A stretch of 21,993 nt of DNA from assembly GCA_964632995.1 (NCBI GenBank), contig CAZWDL010000121.1:1-21993 (forward strand), read 5' to 3'. Origin of the DNA: CAZWDL01 sp964632995. GTDB taxonomy: Bacteria > Bacteroidota > Bacteroidia > Chitinophagales > Saprospiraceae. The translations under genes were made by a program, and so were the position numbers. This document shows, one piece after another, positions 1 through 7,562 of this stretch; positions within the stretch are counted from its first letter, which is position 1; the number at the start of each line of letters is the position of its first letter. The notes under the pieces are model-generated. The model was not told the origin of the DNA and did no database searches. It was given only the letters and a program-made list of their open reading frames with translations.

Positions 1-112
1 TACTCCCGGGCTACACGCCGCAAGATGCACACCTGTAGTTGCTCGGACGCTTACCATGAACATAGGCGGGTAGGAAAGCAATAGTAAAGGTGAGAACAAA
101 CAAGAAACGACC

Positions 113-631
113 ATGAAAACCTTTAGATGGATCCTGTTTTTCACTGCCCTGGTTTTGTTGCTGATTAATTTTAGCGTCCGTTCTTTCGCCTCTACTACTG
201 TGGATGCCTTAGTTAGCGGCTTTTTGCTTGCCTTTATTGTGGTATTGCTAATCGATCAGGTGCATCGCTTTTTGATAAGCCGCCGTTTTACCGACTTGCC
301 CATCCCGGAAGAGGAGAAGGTAACTATTCTCCGCGAGGAAAAAGGAGTGGTGTATTTTTCACCGGAAGGCCGGCAGCGCGGTATGCTGTTGCTGACAGTG
401 GATGCACTGCGTTTTCTTTACCGGCCGCTTCACAGCGAAGGATCCGGTTTTCGGCTGCCGCTTGATGAAATCAAAGCTATTCATTCTTTCAACCGATATC
501 TCATTTTACCTACCGGACTACGCATTATTATGAATGATGACGAGGTCTACGAATTCCTGACCGAAGAGCGCGGCGGCTGGATCAGGGATATCAGGGAGCA
601 GGCCAAACTGCAGGAGTCAGTAAAGACTTGA
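113..631 (+). CDS. Two-helix membrane protein with PH/GRAM-like cytoplasmic domain (hypothetical)
   Basis: 172 residues. Two hydrophobic segments (about residues 5-23 and 31-48) are followed by a basic stretch and a soluble domain of about 110 residues. That domain has alternating beta-strand-like segments and a final helix around the tryptophan of GGWIRDI, near residue 155. The pattern (a glycine-rich turn, LLLTVDALRFLYR, then LPLDEIKAI and a closing helix) resembles PH/GRAM-like domains found behind membrane anchors in bacteria. No catalytic motif is visible. The ATG at 113 is chosen because the membrane segments begin directly after it; a weak purine-rich stretch (aaaggtgag) lies about 20 bases upstream. 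It stands alone, with no co-directional partner in the window. The membrane topology is clear, the fold assignment is an inference from pattern, and the function is unknown. Confidence 0.75.
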   Translation: MKTFRWILFFTALVLLLINFSVRSFASTTVDALVSGFLLAFIVVLLIDQVHRFLISRRFTDLPIPEEEKVTILREEKGVVYFSPEGRQRGMLLLTVDALRFLYRPLHSEGSGFRLPLDEIKAIHSFNRYLILPTGLRIIMNDDEVYEFLTEERGGWIRDIREQAKLQESVKT

Positions 632-753
632 TTTTGCAAGGCAGTGATATAGAATTCCCTTTTACAACCATACCTGCCTCTTCTCATATATGCTGCCATA
701 AGGATAAAGGCGAATACCGGATTCAGGGTTTGAACAGAGTGCTTATTCATGAC

Positions 754-783
754 ACCGGGTTGCTGATAGGTCGGCAATCCGGT
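754..783 (+). terminator. Candidate terminator hairpin after the membrane-protein gene
   Basis: The arms ACCGGGTTGC (754-763) and GCAATCCGGT (774-783) pair over 10 positions with one G-T wobble around a 10-base loop, and are followed by atacttttattac. It lies 122 bases after the stop at 631 and 20 bases after the end of the opposing small ORF, so it could end either transcript. The T-rich tail fits the + direction better. The rest of 632-803 shows no gene. Confidence 0.4.
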
Positions 784-803
784 ATACTTTTATTACTCGT
801 CGT

Positions 804-1031
804 TTAGCCTCTTTTACCAAGGGTATTCTCGTAGTGTTGGATCAGTCTGGCTTGATGATCTGCAATTTTATTGAGCACTTTCAGTTCTTCATCGAGTGCT
901 CTTTCTTTTACCCGTGCATTATCGAGATAGGGAAGACGCTTTCTTGTGTGGTTGATATCGAGCATCCTTTGTACGGTTTGATTAAGAATCATTCTGGCTT
1001 TTACAAGCTTTCGCTTCATGGATCTTTTCAT
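804..1031 (-). CDS. Small charged helical protein (hypothetical)
   Basis: 75 residues, very basic at the N-terminus (MKRSMKRKLVKAR) and predicted to be mostly amphipathic helix, with a heptad-like stretch around residues 40-70 (ALDEELKVLNKIADHQARL). The residue composition looks like a real protein and less like a shadow frame. An overlapping + strand frame (834-1076) has a less protein-like composition. The start could be the ATG at 1031 or the one at 1019, and neither has a clear ribosome binding site. No family is recognised. It could be a small nucleic-acid- or membrane-associated protein, but that is a guess. Confidence 0.45.
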   Translation of the reverse strand: MKRSMKRKLVKARMILNQTVQRMLDINHTRKRLPYLDNARVKERALDEELKVLNKIADHQARLIQHYENTLGKRG

Positions 1032-1218
1032 ACCCAGCTTGGGTTTGGTTTAGTAGAATTTCAGACCGCTGACTAAAATACAAAATATAAACAACATAAA
1101 TATTGATTAGGGTCGTAAATTTCCATCAAAAATTTCAATAAAAATCAGAAAACTGTCAAAATGTTACGGGAGGGGCTGCGTTAGCGATACTAGTTTTTAT
1201 CCAGCATCCAGAAATAGA

Positions 1219-1254
1219 CCTGTCTTACCTCGCGGAGAGCGAGGTAAGAACAGG
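1219..1254 (-). terminator. Hairpin at the end of the cco operon
   Basis: CTTACCTCGC (1224-1233) and GCGAGGTAAG (1239-1248) pair perfectly around a 5-base loop. The stem extends through CCTGT/ACAGG with one bulged base, giving about 15 pairs. It begins 12 bases beyond the stop of the SafE-like gene on the - strand. The tail in that direction (tctatttct) is only modestly T-rich, so it may be a factor-independent terminator or a 3'-end stabilising hairpin. The remainder of 1032-1218 is AT-rich with no gene seen. Confidence 0.6.
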
Positions 1255-1266
1255 CCCGGAACTTGC

Positions 1267-1965
1267 CTAATGGCACATAGGAATTTCTTGTGATCCTTCC
1301 CAAAAGCGGAAGCCGTCGGGAATGTGAAATTGCATACCGCGTGCGATAAACAAGACGGCAAAAGCAATCAGAAAGACGGGGATGAGTTTGCGCAGCCGGT
1401 TGCGCAAGCGAATATTGATAAATTGCCCGGCCAGAGCGGTTGCCAGCATCAGGGGAATAGTGCCCAGCCCGAAGAGGCTCATATAAGCCATTCCCTGCCA
1501 TACATTGCCGGTGGATATCGCGCCGACCACGGCCATATAGACCAAACCGCAGGGCAGCAGCCCGTTGAGCATGCCGATAAAGAACAAGGAACTGCGGTTG
1601 TGCCGGCGCAACAGGCCCGAGAGGCGCTGTTTGACCCAATTGTTGAGTTTCGAAAAGGCGGGAATGCGCAGAAGCTTGGCTTCTACATTAATAGAAAACA
1701 GGGCGATCAGCAGCAGAAGAACACCCAGGCCTATGGATACCTGAGTCTGTAAACCGGCCAGAAAAAGTCCCTTCCCCAGCGTACCGATCACTAACCCAAT
1801 CAGCGCGTAGGTGATGACCCGCCCTCCGTTATACAGCAGCACATTAGCGGCAGCTACCCAGCGCTGTTTACCCTGATAAGGTAGTGCCAGCGCGATGGGG
1901 CCGCACATGCCGACGCAGTGTAAACTGCCGAGTAATCCAATAGTAAACGCTGTCCAGAGTTCCAT
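1267..1965 (-). CDS. Sulfite exporter TauE/SafE family membrane protein of the cbb3 locus
   Basis: 232 residues, about six hydrophobic segments. The N-terminal motif GSLHCVGMCGP places Cys17 and Cys21 in the first helix, and a second motif GLLPCGLVYMA places Cys139 in a later helix. This paired-cysteine layout is typical of the UreH/DsbD-like transmembrane branch of the TauE/SafE family, commonly found with cbb3 oxidase assembly genes in Bacteroidota. The protein ends in ...MCH, adding another possible metal ligand. By family and context it probably moves copper or reducing equivalents across the inner membrane for oxidase assembly; sulfite transport is unlikely. It is the last gene of the operon, 27 bases after fixH, with a hairpin directly behind it. 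The ATG at 1965 leads straight into the first membrane helix. Family is confident, exact substrate is inferred. Confidence 0.88.
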   Translation of the reverse strand: MELWTAFTIGLLGSLHCVGMCGPIALALPYQGKQRWVAAANVLLYNGGRVITYALIGLVIGTLGKGLFLAGLQTQVSIGLGVLLLLIALFSINVEAKLLRIPAFSKLNNWVKQRLSGLLRRHNRSSLFFIGMLNGLLPCGLVYMAVVGAISTGNVWQGMAYMSLFGLGTIPLMLATALAGQFINIRLRNRLRKLIPVFLIAFAVLFIARGMQFHIPDGFRFWEGSQEIPMCH

Positions 1966-1992
1966 CTCATGAATTGATTAAAGTCAAGCCGC

Positions 1993-2433
1993 TCATATGA
2001 TGATGACCTCTTCCTTGAAGTAGGACTTCCGGGAAGCTTTCCAGTCAATTTTTAGTCTCCAAAGCCCGGGTTTCAGGTTTTGTGTCGAAACAACCTGTTT
2101 GTAATCGCCGTTCGGCCTCACCGGCACACGAAAGTCCTGCCGGCTGTCGGAAGGGCAGAAAAAATGGATCTCTCCTCGTATATTGGATAAGTCTTTCGGA
2201 AATTGTATTTCTACGGCTGATTTGGAACCGTTCTGGCTAACTGAAACTTCCTGCTCCAGGGACTGACTGTTAGCCAGCTTGTCGTAATGCTCCTGATAAG
2301 CAATATCTTCGGCATAGTATTTATCAGAGACCAGACTGTGATCGTATTGTGTCGATTTGAAAACCTGGAAAACCAATGCCAGCACGAAGACACTGTAGAA
2401 AATGGCAATGCCGTATCCCCAATTAAATTTCAT
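1993..2433 (-). CDS. ccoH: FixH/CcoH family cbb3 oxidase assembly protein
   Basis: 146 residues. One N-terminal membrane helix (about 5-26, YGIAIFYSVFVLALVFQVF) is followed by the family-typical stretch SLVSDKYYAEDIAYQEHYDK and a periplasmic beta-rich domain ending in GLWRLKIDWKASRKSYFKEE. FixH/CcoH proteins bind the CcoN subunit and the CcoI pathway and stabilise the assembling oxidase. The order ccoG-ccoH-safE is the usual Bacteroidota arrangement and agrees with this. Translation from the ATG at 2433 puts the helix right at the start. The gene lies 142 bases downstream of ccoG, the longest gap inside the operon, which contains a GC-rich inverted repeat. Confidence 0.88.
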   Translation of the reverse strand: MKFNWGYGIAIFYSVFVLALVFQVFKSTQYDHSLVSDKYYAEDIAYQEHYDKLANSQSLEQEVSVSQNGSKSAVEIQFPKDLSNIRGEIHFFCPSDSRQDFRVPVRPNGDYKQVVSTQNLKPGLWRLKIDWKASRKSYFKEEVIII

Positions 2434-2531
2434 GACTTTTGCTTTTTAGTTTTAGTTCAATTGCTTTTCCTAAGCCAAAGCAGTACTTAAAACTCCGGTC
2501 TTGGATTGCGCTGCGTGTTTCACACCGTTGT

Positions 2532-2557
2532 GCCAGGCTCGTGGCGCCTGAGCCAGG
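2532..2557. repeat. GC-rich inverted repeat in the ccoG-ccoH gap
   Basis: GCCAGGCTC (2532-2540) and GAGCCAGGC (2550-2558) form an 8-pair stem with one A-A mismatch around a 9-base loop. Just right of it GGCGCC occurs twice (2543-2548 and 2560-2565) and allows an alternative pairing. The only sizeable gap inside the operon is occupied by this structure. It may be an mRNA processing or stabilising element. No T-tract follows on the - strand, so it is a poor terminator. Confidence 0.4.
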
Positions 2558-2575
2558 CGGGCGCCTACGCAGTTA

Positions 2576-4117
2576 TCATTGCACTGGCCCCAGGAAAGTC
2601 GTTCGCACGCGATCGATCTGTTCTCCGTTGGAGTAGACCTCCACCGTAATATCATTCTTGCGTCCTGCCAGTTCTGATTCCGGAATTTCAATAAAGATGG
2701 CCCCCTCGATCACCCCTCCGGGCTTGGTATTGGGAAGGGTGCCCACCGCTTTGATGCGTCCTTCCGTCTCTTCACTGAGTCGAAACTCGACGGGGAAGGC
2801 GTCTTTGGTTTTATTGATTACCTGGAAGTTATACAGATTGCTGATGTAGTTATCTTCCACTTCCTGGTAGAGCATACCAGGTGTACGCAGGATGAGGGTT
2901 TCCACGTCGTTGCGGCCGGTGAGCAGCAAGACATTGACGACCAGCAGGATGCCTAGAACGATAGAGTAGCCGATAACGCGCGGCGTAAATATTTTGTTCC
3001 GCTTTTCAGCGATACCGTTGTAGCTGTCGTACCGGATTAATCCCCGGGGCCGGCCCACCTTATCCATCACCGTATCACAGGCGTCGATGCATGCGGTACA
3101 GTTGACGCACTCCAGCTGGGTTCCATCGCGAATATCGATTCCGGTAGGACACACCTGTACGCAGAGTGTGCAGTCAATGCAGTCTCCCAGCTTATTGGCC
3201 ACCATCTCGATGGGCTTACTCTCGGCCGATTCTGCCTCGGTGCTGAGATTTTTCTGTGGCGCCTGCACTACTTCCTCCTGTATGCTTTCCATTGGGTTGC
3301 GCTTCACCTTTTTGGCTACCCGCTTGGTCGACTTTCGAATCTTACCCCGCGGTTCCCCGCGTACGAAGTCGTAGGCGACCACGATGGAATTCTGATCCAG
3401 CAAAACGCCCTGCAGGCGGCCGTAAGGACATACCGTTGTACACACTTGCTCACGCATCCAGGCGAATACGCCGTAGAAAGCGCCGCTAAACAGGACCATG
3501 GCGATGAAGCCGCCCAGGTGCATACTTACGGGTTCGGTGGCAATCCGGGATACTTCGTCAATGCCTATAATATAGGCGAGAAAAGTATTGGCAATCAGTA
3601 TCGCGATGCCGAAGAAAATGACATGCTTGGCCGTCTTTTTAACGATCTTATCCCGTGTCCATGGCGCCTTGTTGAGGCGACGTTGAGCATTGTGGTCCCC
3701 TTCTATCCAGTACTCTATTTTTCGGAAAACCATTTCCATGAAAATGGTCTGAGGACAGACCCAGCCGCAGAACAAACGCCCAAAAACTACCGTAAACAAG
3801 GCGATAAAGACAATGAAGGTCAACATAGCCAGGACGAACAGATGGAAATCCTGTGGCATAAATAAAACGCCGAACAGGATAAAGCGCCGCTCCAGTATGT
3901 TGAACAGCAGCAAAGGCTCTCCTCCTACCTTGATGAAAGGCACGATAAAAAGAAAGGCCAGCAATAGCCAGCTGAGATAGGTGCGGGCATTGTAATATCG
4001 CCCACTGGGCTTCTTAGGATATACCCATACCCGCTTCCCACCTTCATCTACCGTGGCTATCTTGTCCCGGTAGGCTTCTGCATCCTTGATGTTGTTATTG
4101 TTGTCTGTTGCGTTCAT
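2576..4117 (-). CDS. ccoG: Cytochrome c oxidase accessory protein CcoG (RdxA/FixG family)
   Basis: 513 residues. A polytopic N-terminal half carries CGWVCPQ (Cys117, Cys121) and CTTVCPYGR (Cys226, Cys230). A bacterial ferredoxin-type domain follows with two Cys4 sets: CIDCTLCVQVCP (313, 316, 319, 323) and CVNCTACIDAC (337, 340, 343, 347). Then come a membrane helix (about 382-400) and a periplasmic Ig-like C-terminal domain. CcoG family members reduce Cu(II) for delivery to CcoN through CcoI and related chaperones. Between EPRGKIRK and the first cluster motif there is an extra lysine-rich then acidic stretch (about 264-308) that is longer than I expect for the family. The ATG at 4117 is 79 bases from the ccoP stop. 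The assignment is firm. Confidence 0.96.
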   Translation of the reverse strand: MNATDNNNNIKDAEAYRDKIATVDEGGKRVWVYPKKPSGRYYNARTYLSWLLLAFLFIVPFIKVGGEPLLLFNILERRFILFGVLFMPQDFHLFVLAMLTFIVFIALFTVVFGRLFCGWVCPQTIFMEMVFRKIEYWIEGDHNAQRRLNKAPWTRDKIVKKTAKHVIFFGIAILIANTFLAYIIGIDEVSRIATEPVSMHLGGFIAMVLFSGAFYGVFAWMREQVCTTVCPYGRLQGVLLDQNSIVVAYDFVRGEPRGKIRKSTKRVAKKVKRNPMESIQEEVVQAPQKNLSTEAESAESKPIEMVANKLGDCIDCTLCVQVCPTGIDIRDGTQLECVNCTACIDACDTVMDKVGRPRGLIRYDSYNGIAEKRNKIFTPRVIGYSIVLGILLVVNVLLLTGRNDVETLILRTPGMLYQEVEDNYISNLYNFQVINKTKDAFPVEFRLSEETEGRIKAVGTLPNTKPGGVIEGAIFIEIPESELAGRKNDITVEVYSNGEQIDRVRTTFLGPVQ

Positions 4118-4196
4118 TTTACAGAGTTATGTATCGCTTGCGTACCGGAAATTGTCGGTAGTAAAACTGCCGTGCGGTAATCCAGTATCCAGCACA

Positions 4197-5159
4197 CTAC
4201 TTCATCCCGATCACCTGGGCCTGCGAGCTAGTGTCCTGAACAGGGGAACCTCCTTCTTCGGCATCACCCACCTGCACCTTTTCTCCCTGAGGCTCTTTAG
4301 CATTTGGAGGACTGGTTCCCTGCATGGTCATGATATAGGAAGAAACGCGCTGCATGTCTTTCGGTCGCAACTGAGCTTGCCAGGAGATCATGCCCTTTTC
4401 GGGAACACCATATTTAATGGTTTTGAAAACATCCTGGATGCTGCCTCCGTGGATCCAGTATTCGTCCGTCAGGTTGGGACCGACACCGCCTTCGCCCATC
4501 ATGCCGTGACAGGCGGCGCAGTTGGTTTCGTACATGGTTTTGCCCAGCGCCAGTTCATTTTCATTGGCGACCATCTGTACACTTGTCTCGTCGATGTTGC
4601 TGCCCTGCAAGGCCAGGTGGGCCTTCACGGCTTCTTCCGCTTCCTGCATTTCTTGTGCGTATTGTTCCTCCTGGCTGAGACCGGCGTCCGTGAAGTGATA
4701 ATAGGTCATATATACCACCGCAAAGACAATCGTGATGTAGAACATATATACCCACCATGGAGGGAGGCTGTTATCCAGTTCGCGGATGCCGTCGTATTCG
4801 TGTTCGAAGAGAATGTCTTTCTCTTTCTCGACGGGCACCACTTTGGTAAGTCGTTTGTAGAACTGATCCCAGAGGCTCTCTTTGGGTACCCTGGGTTTTT
4901 CTTCCTCTAGCTCTAAGCCTTTGGCTTTGTAAAGTTCAACTTTCTTCACCTGAACCATTACGTTGAGCACCTGAACCAGAGAGGTCAGTGCGCCAAGCAG
5001 AACGACGCCGGCGACAACCATTAGGGTGATGGCCAGCAGATCCCCGTAGAAGTTCGGGTTGCCTGTTCCCGCGCCGCTGGCCTCCTGCCCGTTCAGGGTA
5101 TCGCCGAGCAACAGCAGGGGAAGGAATAATAAAAGTGGTTTCTGAAGCTTATTTTTCAT
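4197..5159 (-). CDS. ccoP: cbb3 oxidase subunit III, cytochrome c CcoP (single haem)
   Basis: 320 residues from the ATG at 5159; an in-frame ATG at 5171 would add four. The chosen start gives a signal-like N-terminus (MKNKLQKPLLLFLPLLLLG). There are two further hydrophobic segments (about 39-68 and 136-153). Just before the second is the CcoP N-domain hallmark HEYDGIRELDNSLPPWW. The C-terminal cytochrome c domain has CAACH (Cys214, Cys217, His218) and a likely Met axial ligand in PEKGMISW (Met257). CcoP passes electrons from soluble cytochrome c to CcoO. Only one CxxCH is present, whereas proteobacterial CcoP has two. The tail after about residue 285 is acidic and glutamine-rich. The gene overlaps the end of ccoQ by 11 bases, implying translational coupling. 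Confidence 0.95.
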   Translation of the reverse strand: MKNKLQKPLLLFLPLLLLGDTLNGQEASGAGTGNPNFYGDLLAITLMVVAGVVLLGALTSLVQVLNVMVQVKKVELYKAKGLELEEEKPRVPKESLWDQFYKRLTKVVPVEKEKDILFEHEYDGIRELDNSLPPWWVYMFYITIVFAVVYMTYYHFTDAGLSQEEQYAQEMQEAEEAVKAHLALQGSNIDETSVQMVANENELALGKTMYETNCAACHGMMGEGGVGPNLTDEYWIHGGSIQDVFKTIKYGVPEKGMISWQAQLRPKDMQRVSSYIMTMQGTSPPNAKEPQGEKVQVGDAEEGGSPVQDTSSQAQVIGMK

Positions 5160-5349
5160 GGTGATCAGCATTTTCGGAGGTTAGCGTATTTGAGTCTTCC
5201 AGCGGCATACGCGACATTTTTTCGATAAAACCAGCGTCGCGGCGCAGAACTGTAATCGTTCCGATCAGGAAGATAGCCACGAAGGTCAGCAGGGCGAAGA
5301 TGGCCATCCAGTTAATTTCACCGGCGTTTTCGAGCAGATATTTATACAT
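5149..5349 (-). CDS. ccoQ: CcoQ/FixQ-like small subunit of cbb3 oxidase
   Basis: 66 residues with one membrane helix (about 14-35, WMAIFALLTFVAIFLIGTITVL), then RRD and a short polar tail rich in Glu, Ser and His. Size, single helix, basic residues after the helix and position between ccoNO and ccoP all match CcoQ/FixQ, a non-catalytic subunit that stabilises the oxidase complex. Sequence conservation in this family is low, so context carries much of the weight. The ATG at 5349 follows the 68-base gap that contains a strong hairpin. The stop codon lies inside the start of ccoP. Confidence 0.8.
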   Translation of the reverse strand: MYKYLLENAGEINWMAIFALLTFVAIFLIGTITVLRRDAGFIEKMSRMPLEDSNTLTSENADHHEK

Positions 5350-5370
5350 GGTGTTTTGCTTTTAGTTTGG

Positions 5371-5411
5371 GCCGGGTGCGGGCGCCGAACACTCCGGCGC
5401 CCGCACCCGGC
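5371..5411 (-). repeat. Perfect 16-bp inverted repeat (hairpin) between ccoNO and ccoQ
   Basis: GCCGGGTGCGGGCGCC (5371-5386) and GGCGCCCGCACCCGGC (5396-5411) are exact reverse complements around a 9-base loop. The stem is extremely GC-rich. It starts 6 bases after the ccoNO stop on the transcribed strand and is followed by ccaaactaaaagc, which is not a T-tract. It is more likely an intercistronic mRNA-stability or partial-attenuation element than a full terminator, since ccoQ and ccoP are needed for the enzyme. Confidence 0.75.
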
Positions 5412-5417
5412 ATTCAG

Positions 5418-7550
5418 TTAATTGCCCGCCTGCGGTTTGGGTTTGATATCGGTACCCAGTCGCTGCAGGTAAGCAATAAGAGCGACAATTTCCTTATTTT
5501 CCAGGCCTTCCATCTCAATGCCGTCGGCGCGCAGGCTTTGGGCCACTTGCATGGCTTGTTTCTGTGCATCATCCACGGCGATCTCTTCGTAGCGGGCCGG
5601 ATAGGGCGTGCCCAGTGTACGCAGGACACGGATCTTGTCGGGCAGCTCGCTGAGGTCGACATCGTCCTCGATCAGCCAGGGATAGGGCGGCATGATGGAG
5701 CCTGGCGACATACTTTCCGGATCCAGCATATGGTTAAAGTGCCAGCTGTCCGGATATTTGCCTCCGAGGCGGTGCAGGTCCGGTCCGGTGCGTTTGGAGC
5801 CCCAAAGGAAGGGACGGTCATAAATAAACTCACCCGATTTGGAGTAGTCACCGTAGCGCTCCGTTTCGGAACGGAACGGACGCACCATCTGTGAGTGGCA
5901 GCCGAGACAGCCCTCGCGGATGTATATGTCGCGACCTGTCAGTTCCAGTGGAGTATAAGGCGTAACCGATTCAATTCTGGGGACATTGTTGTCGACCAGC
6001 ATCATCGGAGCAACCTCTACCAGCCCGCCGATCAGAATCAGAATCGTGGAAGCGACCAGCATTTGCATAGGCCGGCGCTCGATCCAGCGGTGCCAGTGTT
6101 CGCCCTTGTGCTTGACATAGGTTTCGCGTGCCGGCGCCTCGACGGCTTCGTTGGCCTCGAGTTTACCGCTGTTGACCGTTTTGAGTAGGTTGTAGACCAT
6201 GATGAAAACACCAACCAGATAGAGGGTGCCACCCAGTGCCCGGAGTGCGTACATGGGCAGAATTTGCGTGACCGTTTCCAGGAAGTTGCCGTATTGCAGG
6301 AAGCCGTCGGCCGTAAATTGCTTCCACATCAGCGACTGTGTCCAGCCGGCCCAATACAAGGGGATGGCGTAGAATAAGATACCGAGCGTGCCGATCCAGA
6401 AGTGCGCGTTGGCCAGCTTGATGGAATACAGTTTCGTGTTAAAAATGCGCGGCAGCAACCAGTACAACACACCAAAGGTCAGGAAGCCGTTCCAGCCAAG
6501 CGTTCCCACGTGTACGTGCCCAATCGTCCAGTCAGTAAAGTGACTAATGGCATTCACTGATTTGATAGAAAGCATAGGGCCTTCAAAGGTGGCCATCCCG
6601 TAGGCAGTGACAGCAACCACCATGAATTTGAGAATGGGATCCTGTCGCACCCGGTCCCAGGCGCCGCGAAGGGTGAGCAGGCCATTGAGCATACCGCCCC
6701 AGGAAGGCGCGATCAGCATGATGCTGAACACAGTACCCAGCGACTGTGCCCAGTCGGGTAGCGAAGTGTAAAGCAAGTGGTGCGGTCCGGCCCAGATATA
6801 AATAAAGATCAGGGCCCAAAAGTGAATAATAGATAATTTGTAAGAATAAACCGGCCGGTTTGCTGCCTTGGGTAGGAAATAGTACATCAAGCCCAGGTAC
6901 GGTGTCGTCAGGAAAAATGCTACCGCATTATGGCCGTACCACCACTGTACCAGCGCATCCTGTACCCCGGCAAAAACCGGGTAGCTCTTCCACATATTGA
7001 CCGGAATTTCCAGGTTGTTGCCGACGTGCAGCACCGTTACCGTAATCCAGGTGGCGATGTAGAACCAGATAGCGACGTAGAGGTGGTGCTCCCGGCGTTT
7101 TAATATAGTACCGAACATGTTGATACCGAAGGCGATCCATACCACCGCGATGGCAATGTCAATCGGCCATTCCAGTTCGGCGTATTCGTGTGAGCTGGTA
7201 ATACCCAGCGGCAGGGTAATGGCGGCGGAGACAATAATGGCCTGCCAGCCCCAAAAATGAAATTTACTTAGCGCATCACTGAACATGCGCGCCTTGAGCA
7301 GCCGCTGCAGGGAATAGTAGACGCCCATAAAAATGCCGTTGCCCACAAACGCGAAAATCGCGGCATTGGTGTGCAGCGGCCTGATTCTGCCGAAGGTCGT
7401 CTCTGCTATTCCCAGGTTGAGCTCTGGAAGGATAAGCTGGAGGGCTGCTATCAGGCCGACCAGCATGCCGACGACGCCCCATAGTACGGTCGCATACGCG
7501 AAGTTCCGCACAATGGCATTGTCGTAGCTGAATTTCTCTATCTGTGCCAT
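5418..7550 (-). CDS. ccoNO: Fused cbb3 oxidase catalytic subunit CcoN plus cytochrome c subunit CcoO
   Basis: 710 residues joining two normally separate subunits. Residues 1 to about 460 are the polytopic haem-copper subunit I. His60 and His347 are in low-spin haem ligand positions and His345 fits haem b3. His207 (WWYGHNA), His257 and His258 (AGPHHLL) fit CuB, and Tyr251 fits the cross-linked tyrosine. A charged linker (about 460-490) leads to a membrane anchor (about 493-516). The CcoO cytochrome domain follows, with CLGCH (Cys547, Cys550, His551), the family motif RPFRSETERYGDYS, and the Met ligand in GSIMPPYPW (Met619). The enzyme reduces O2 at low oxygen and pumps protons. The fusion is a known arrangement in Bacteroidota. 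It starts 12 bases after ccoS; no site residues are missing. Confidence 0.98.
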   Translation of the reverse strand: MAQIEKFSYDNAIVRNFAYATVLWGVVGMLVGLIAALQLILPELNLGIAETTFGRIRPLHTNAAIFAFVGNGIFMGVYYSLQRLLKARMFSDALSKFHFWGWQAIIVSAAITLPLGITSSHEYAELEWPIDIAIAVVWIAFGINMFGTILKRREHHLYVAIWFYIATWITVTVLHVGNNLEIPVNMWKSYPVFAGVQDALVQWWYGHNAVAFFLTTPYLGLMYYFLPKAANRPVYSYKLSIIHFWALIFIYIWAGPHHLLYTSLPDWAQSLGTVFSIMLIAPSWGGMLNGLLTLRGAWDRVRQDPILKFMVVAVTAYGMATFEGPMLSIKSVNAISHFTDWTIGHVHVGTLGWNGFLTFGVLYWLLPRIFNTKLYSIKLANAHFWIGTLGILFYAIPLYWAGWTQSLMWKQFTADGFLQYGNFLETVTQILPMYALRALGGTLYLVGVFIMVYNLLKTVNSGKLEANEAVEAPARETYVKHKGEHWHRWIERRPMQMLVASTILILIGGLVEVAPMMLVDNNVPRIESVTPYTPLELTGRDIYIREGCLGCHSQMVRPFRSETERYGDYSKSGEFIYDRPFLWGSKRTGPDLHRLGGKYPDSWHFNHMLDPESMSPGSIMPPYPWLIEDDVDLSELPDKIRVLRTLGTPYPARYEEIAVDDAQKQAMQVAQSLRADGIEMEGLENKEIVALIAYLQRLGTDIKPKPQAGN

Positions 7551-7562
7551 TAGGTGAAAAAT

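Noticed and set aside
1..90. Open frame at the left edge that could be the tail of an upstream gene
   Set aside because: Two or three frames are open for a short distance and none gives a recognisable C-terminus.
547..777. 76-codon - strand frame
   Set aside because: Overlaps the end of the membrane-protein gene and a hairpin; composition is not protein-like and it has no domain.
834..1076. 80-codon + strand frame
   Set aside because: It is opposite the more protein-like - strand frame 804-1031, and lacks charged-helix or domain character.
1190..1639. 149-codon - strand frame and 1324-1752 + frame
   Set aside because: Shadows of the SafE-like gene; no domain and out of frame with the operon.
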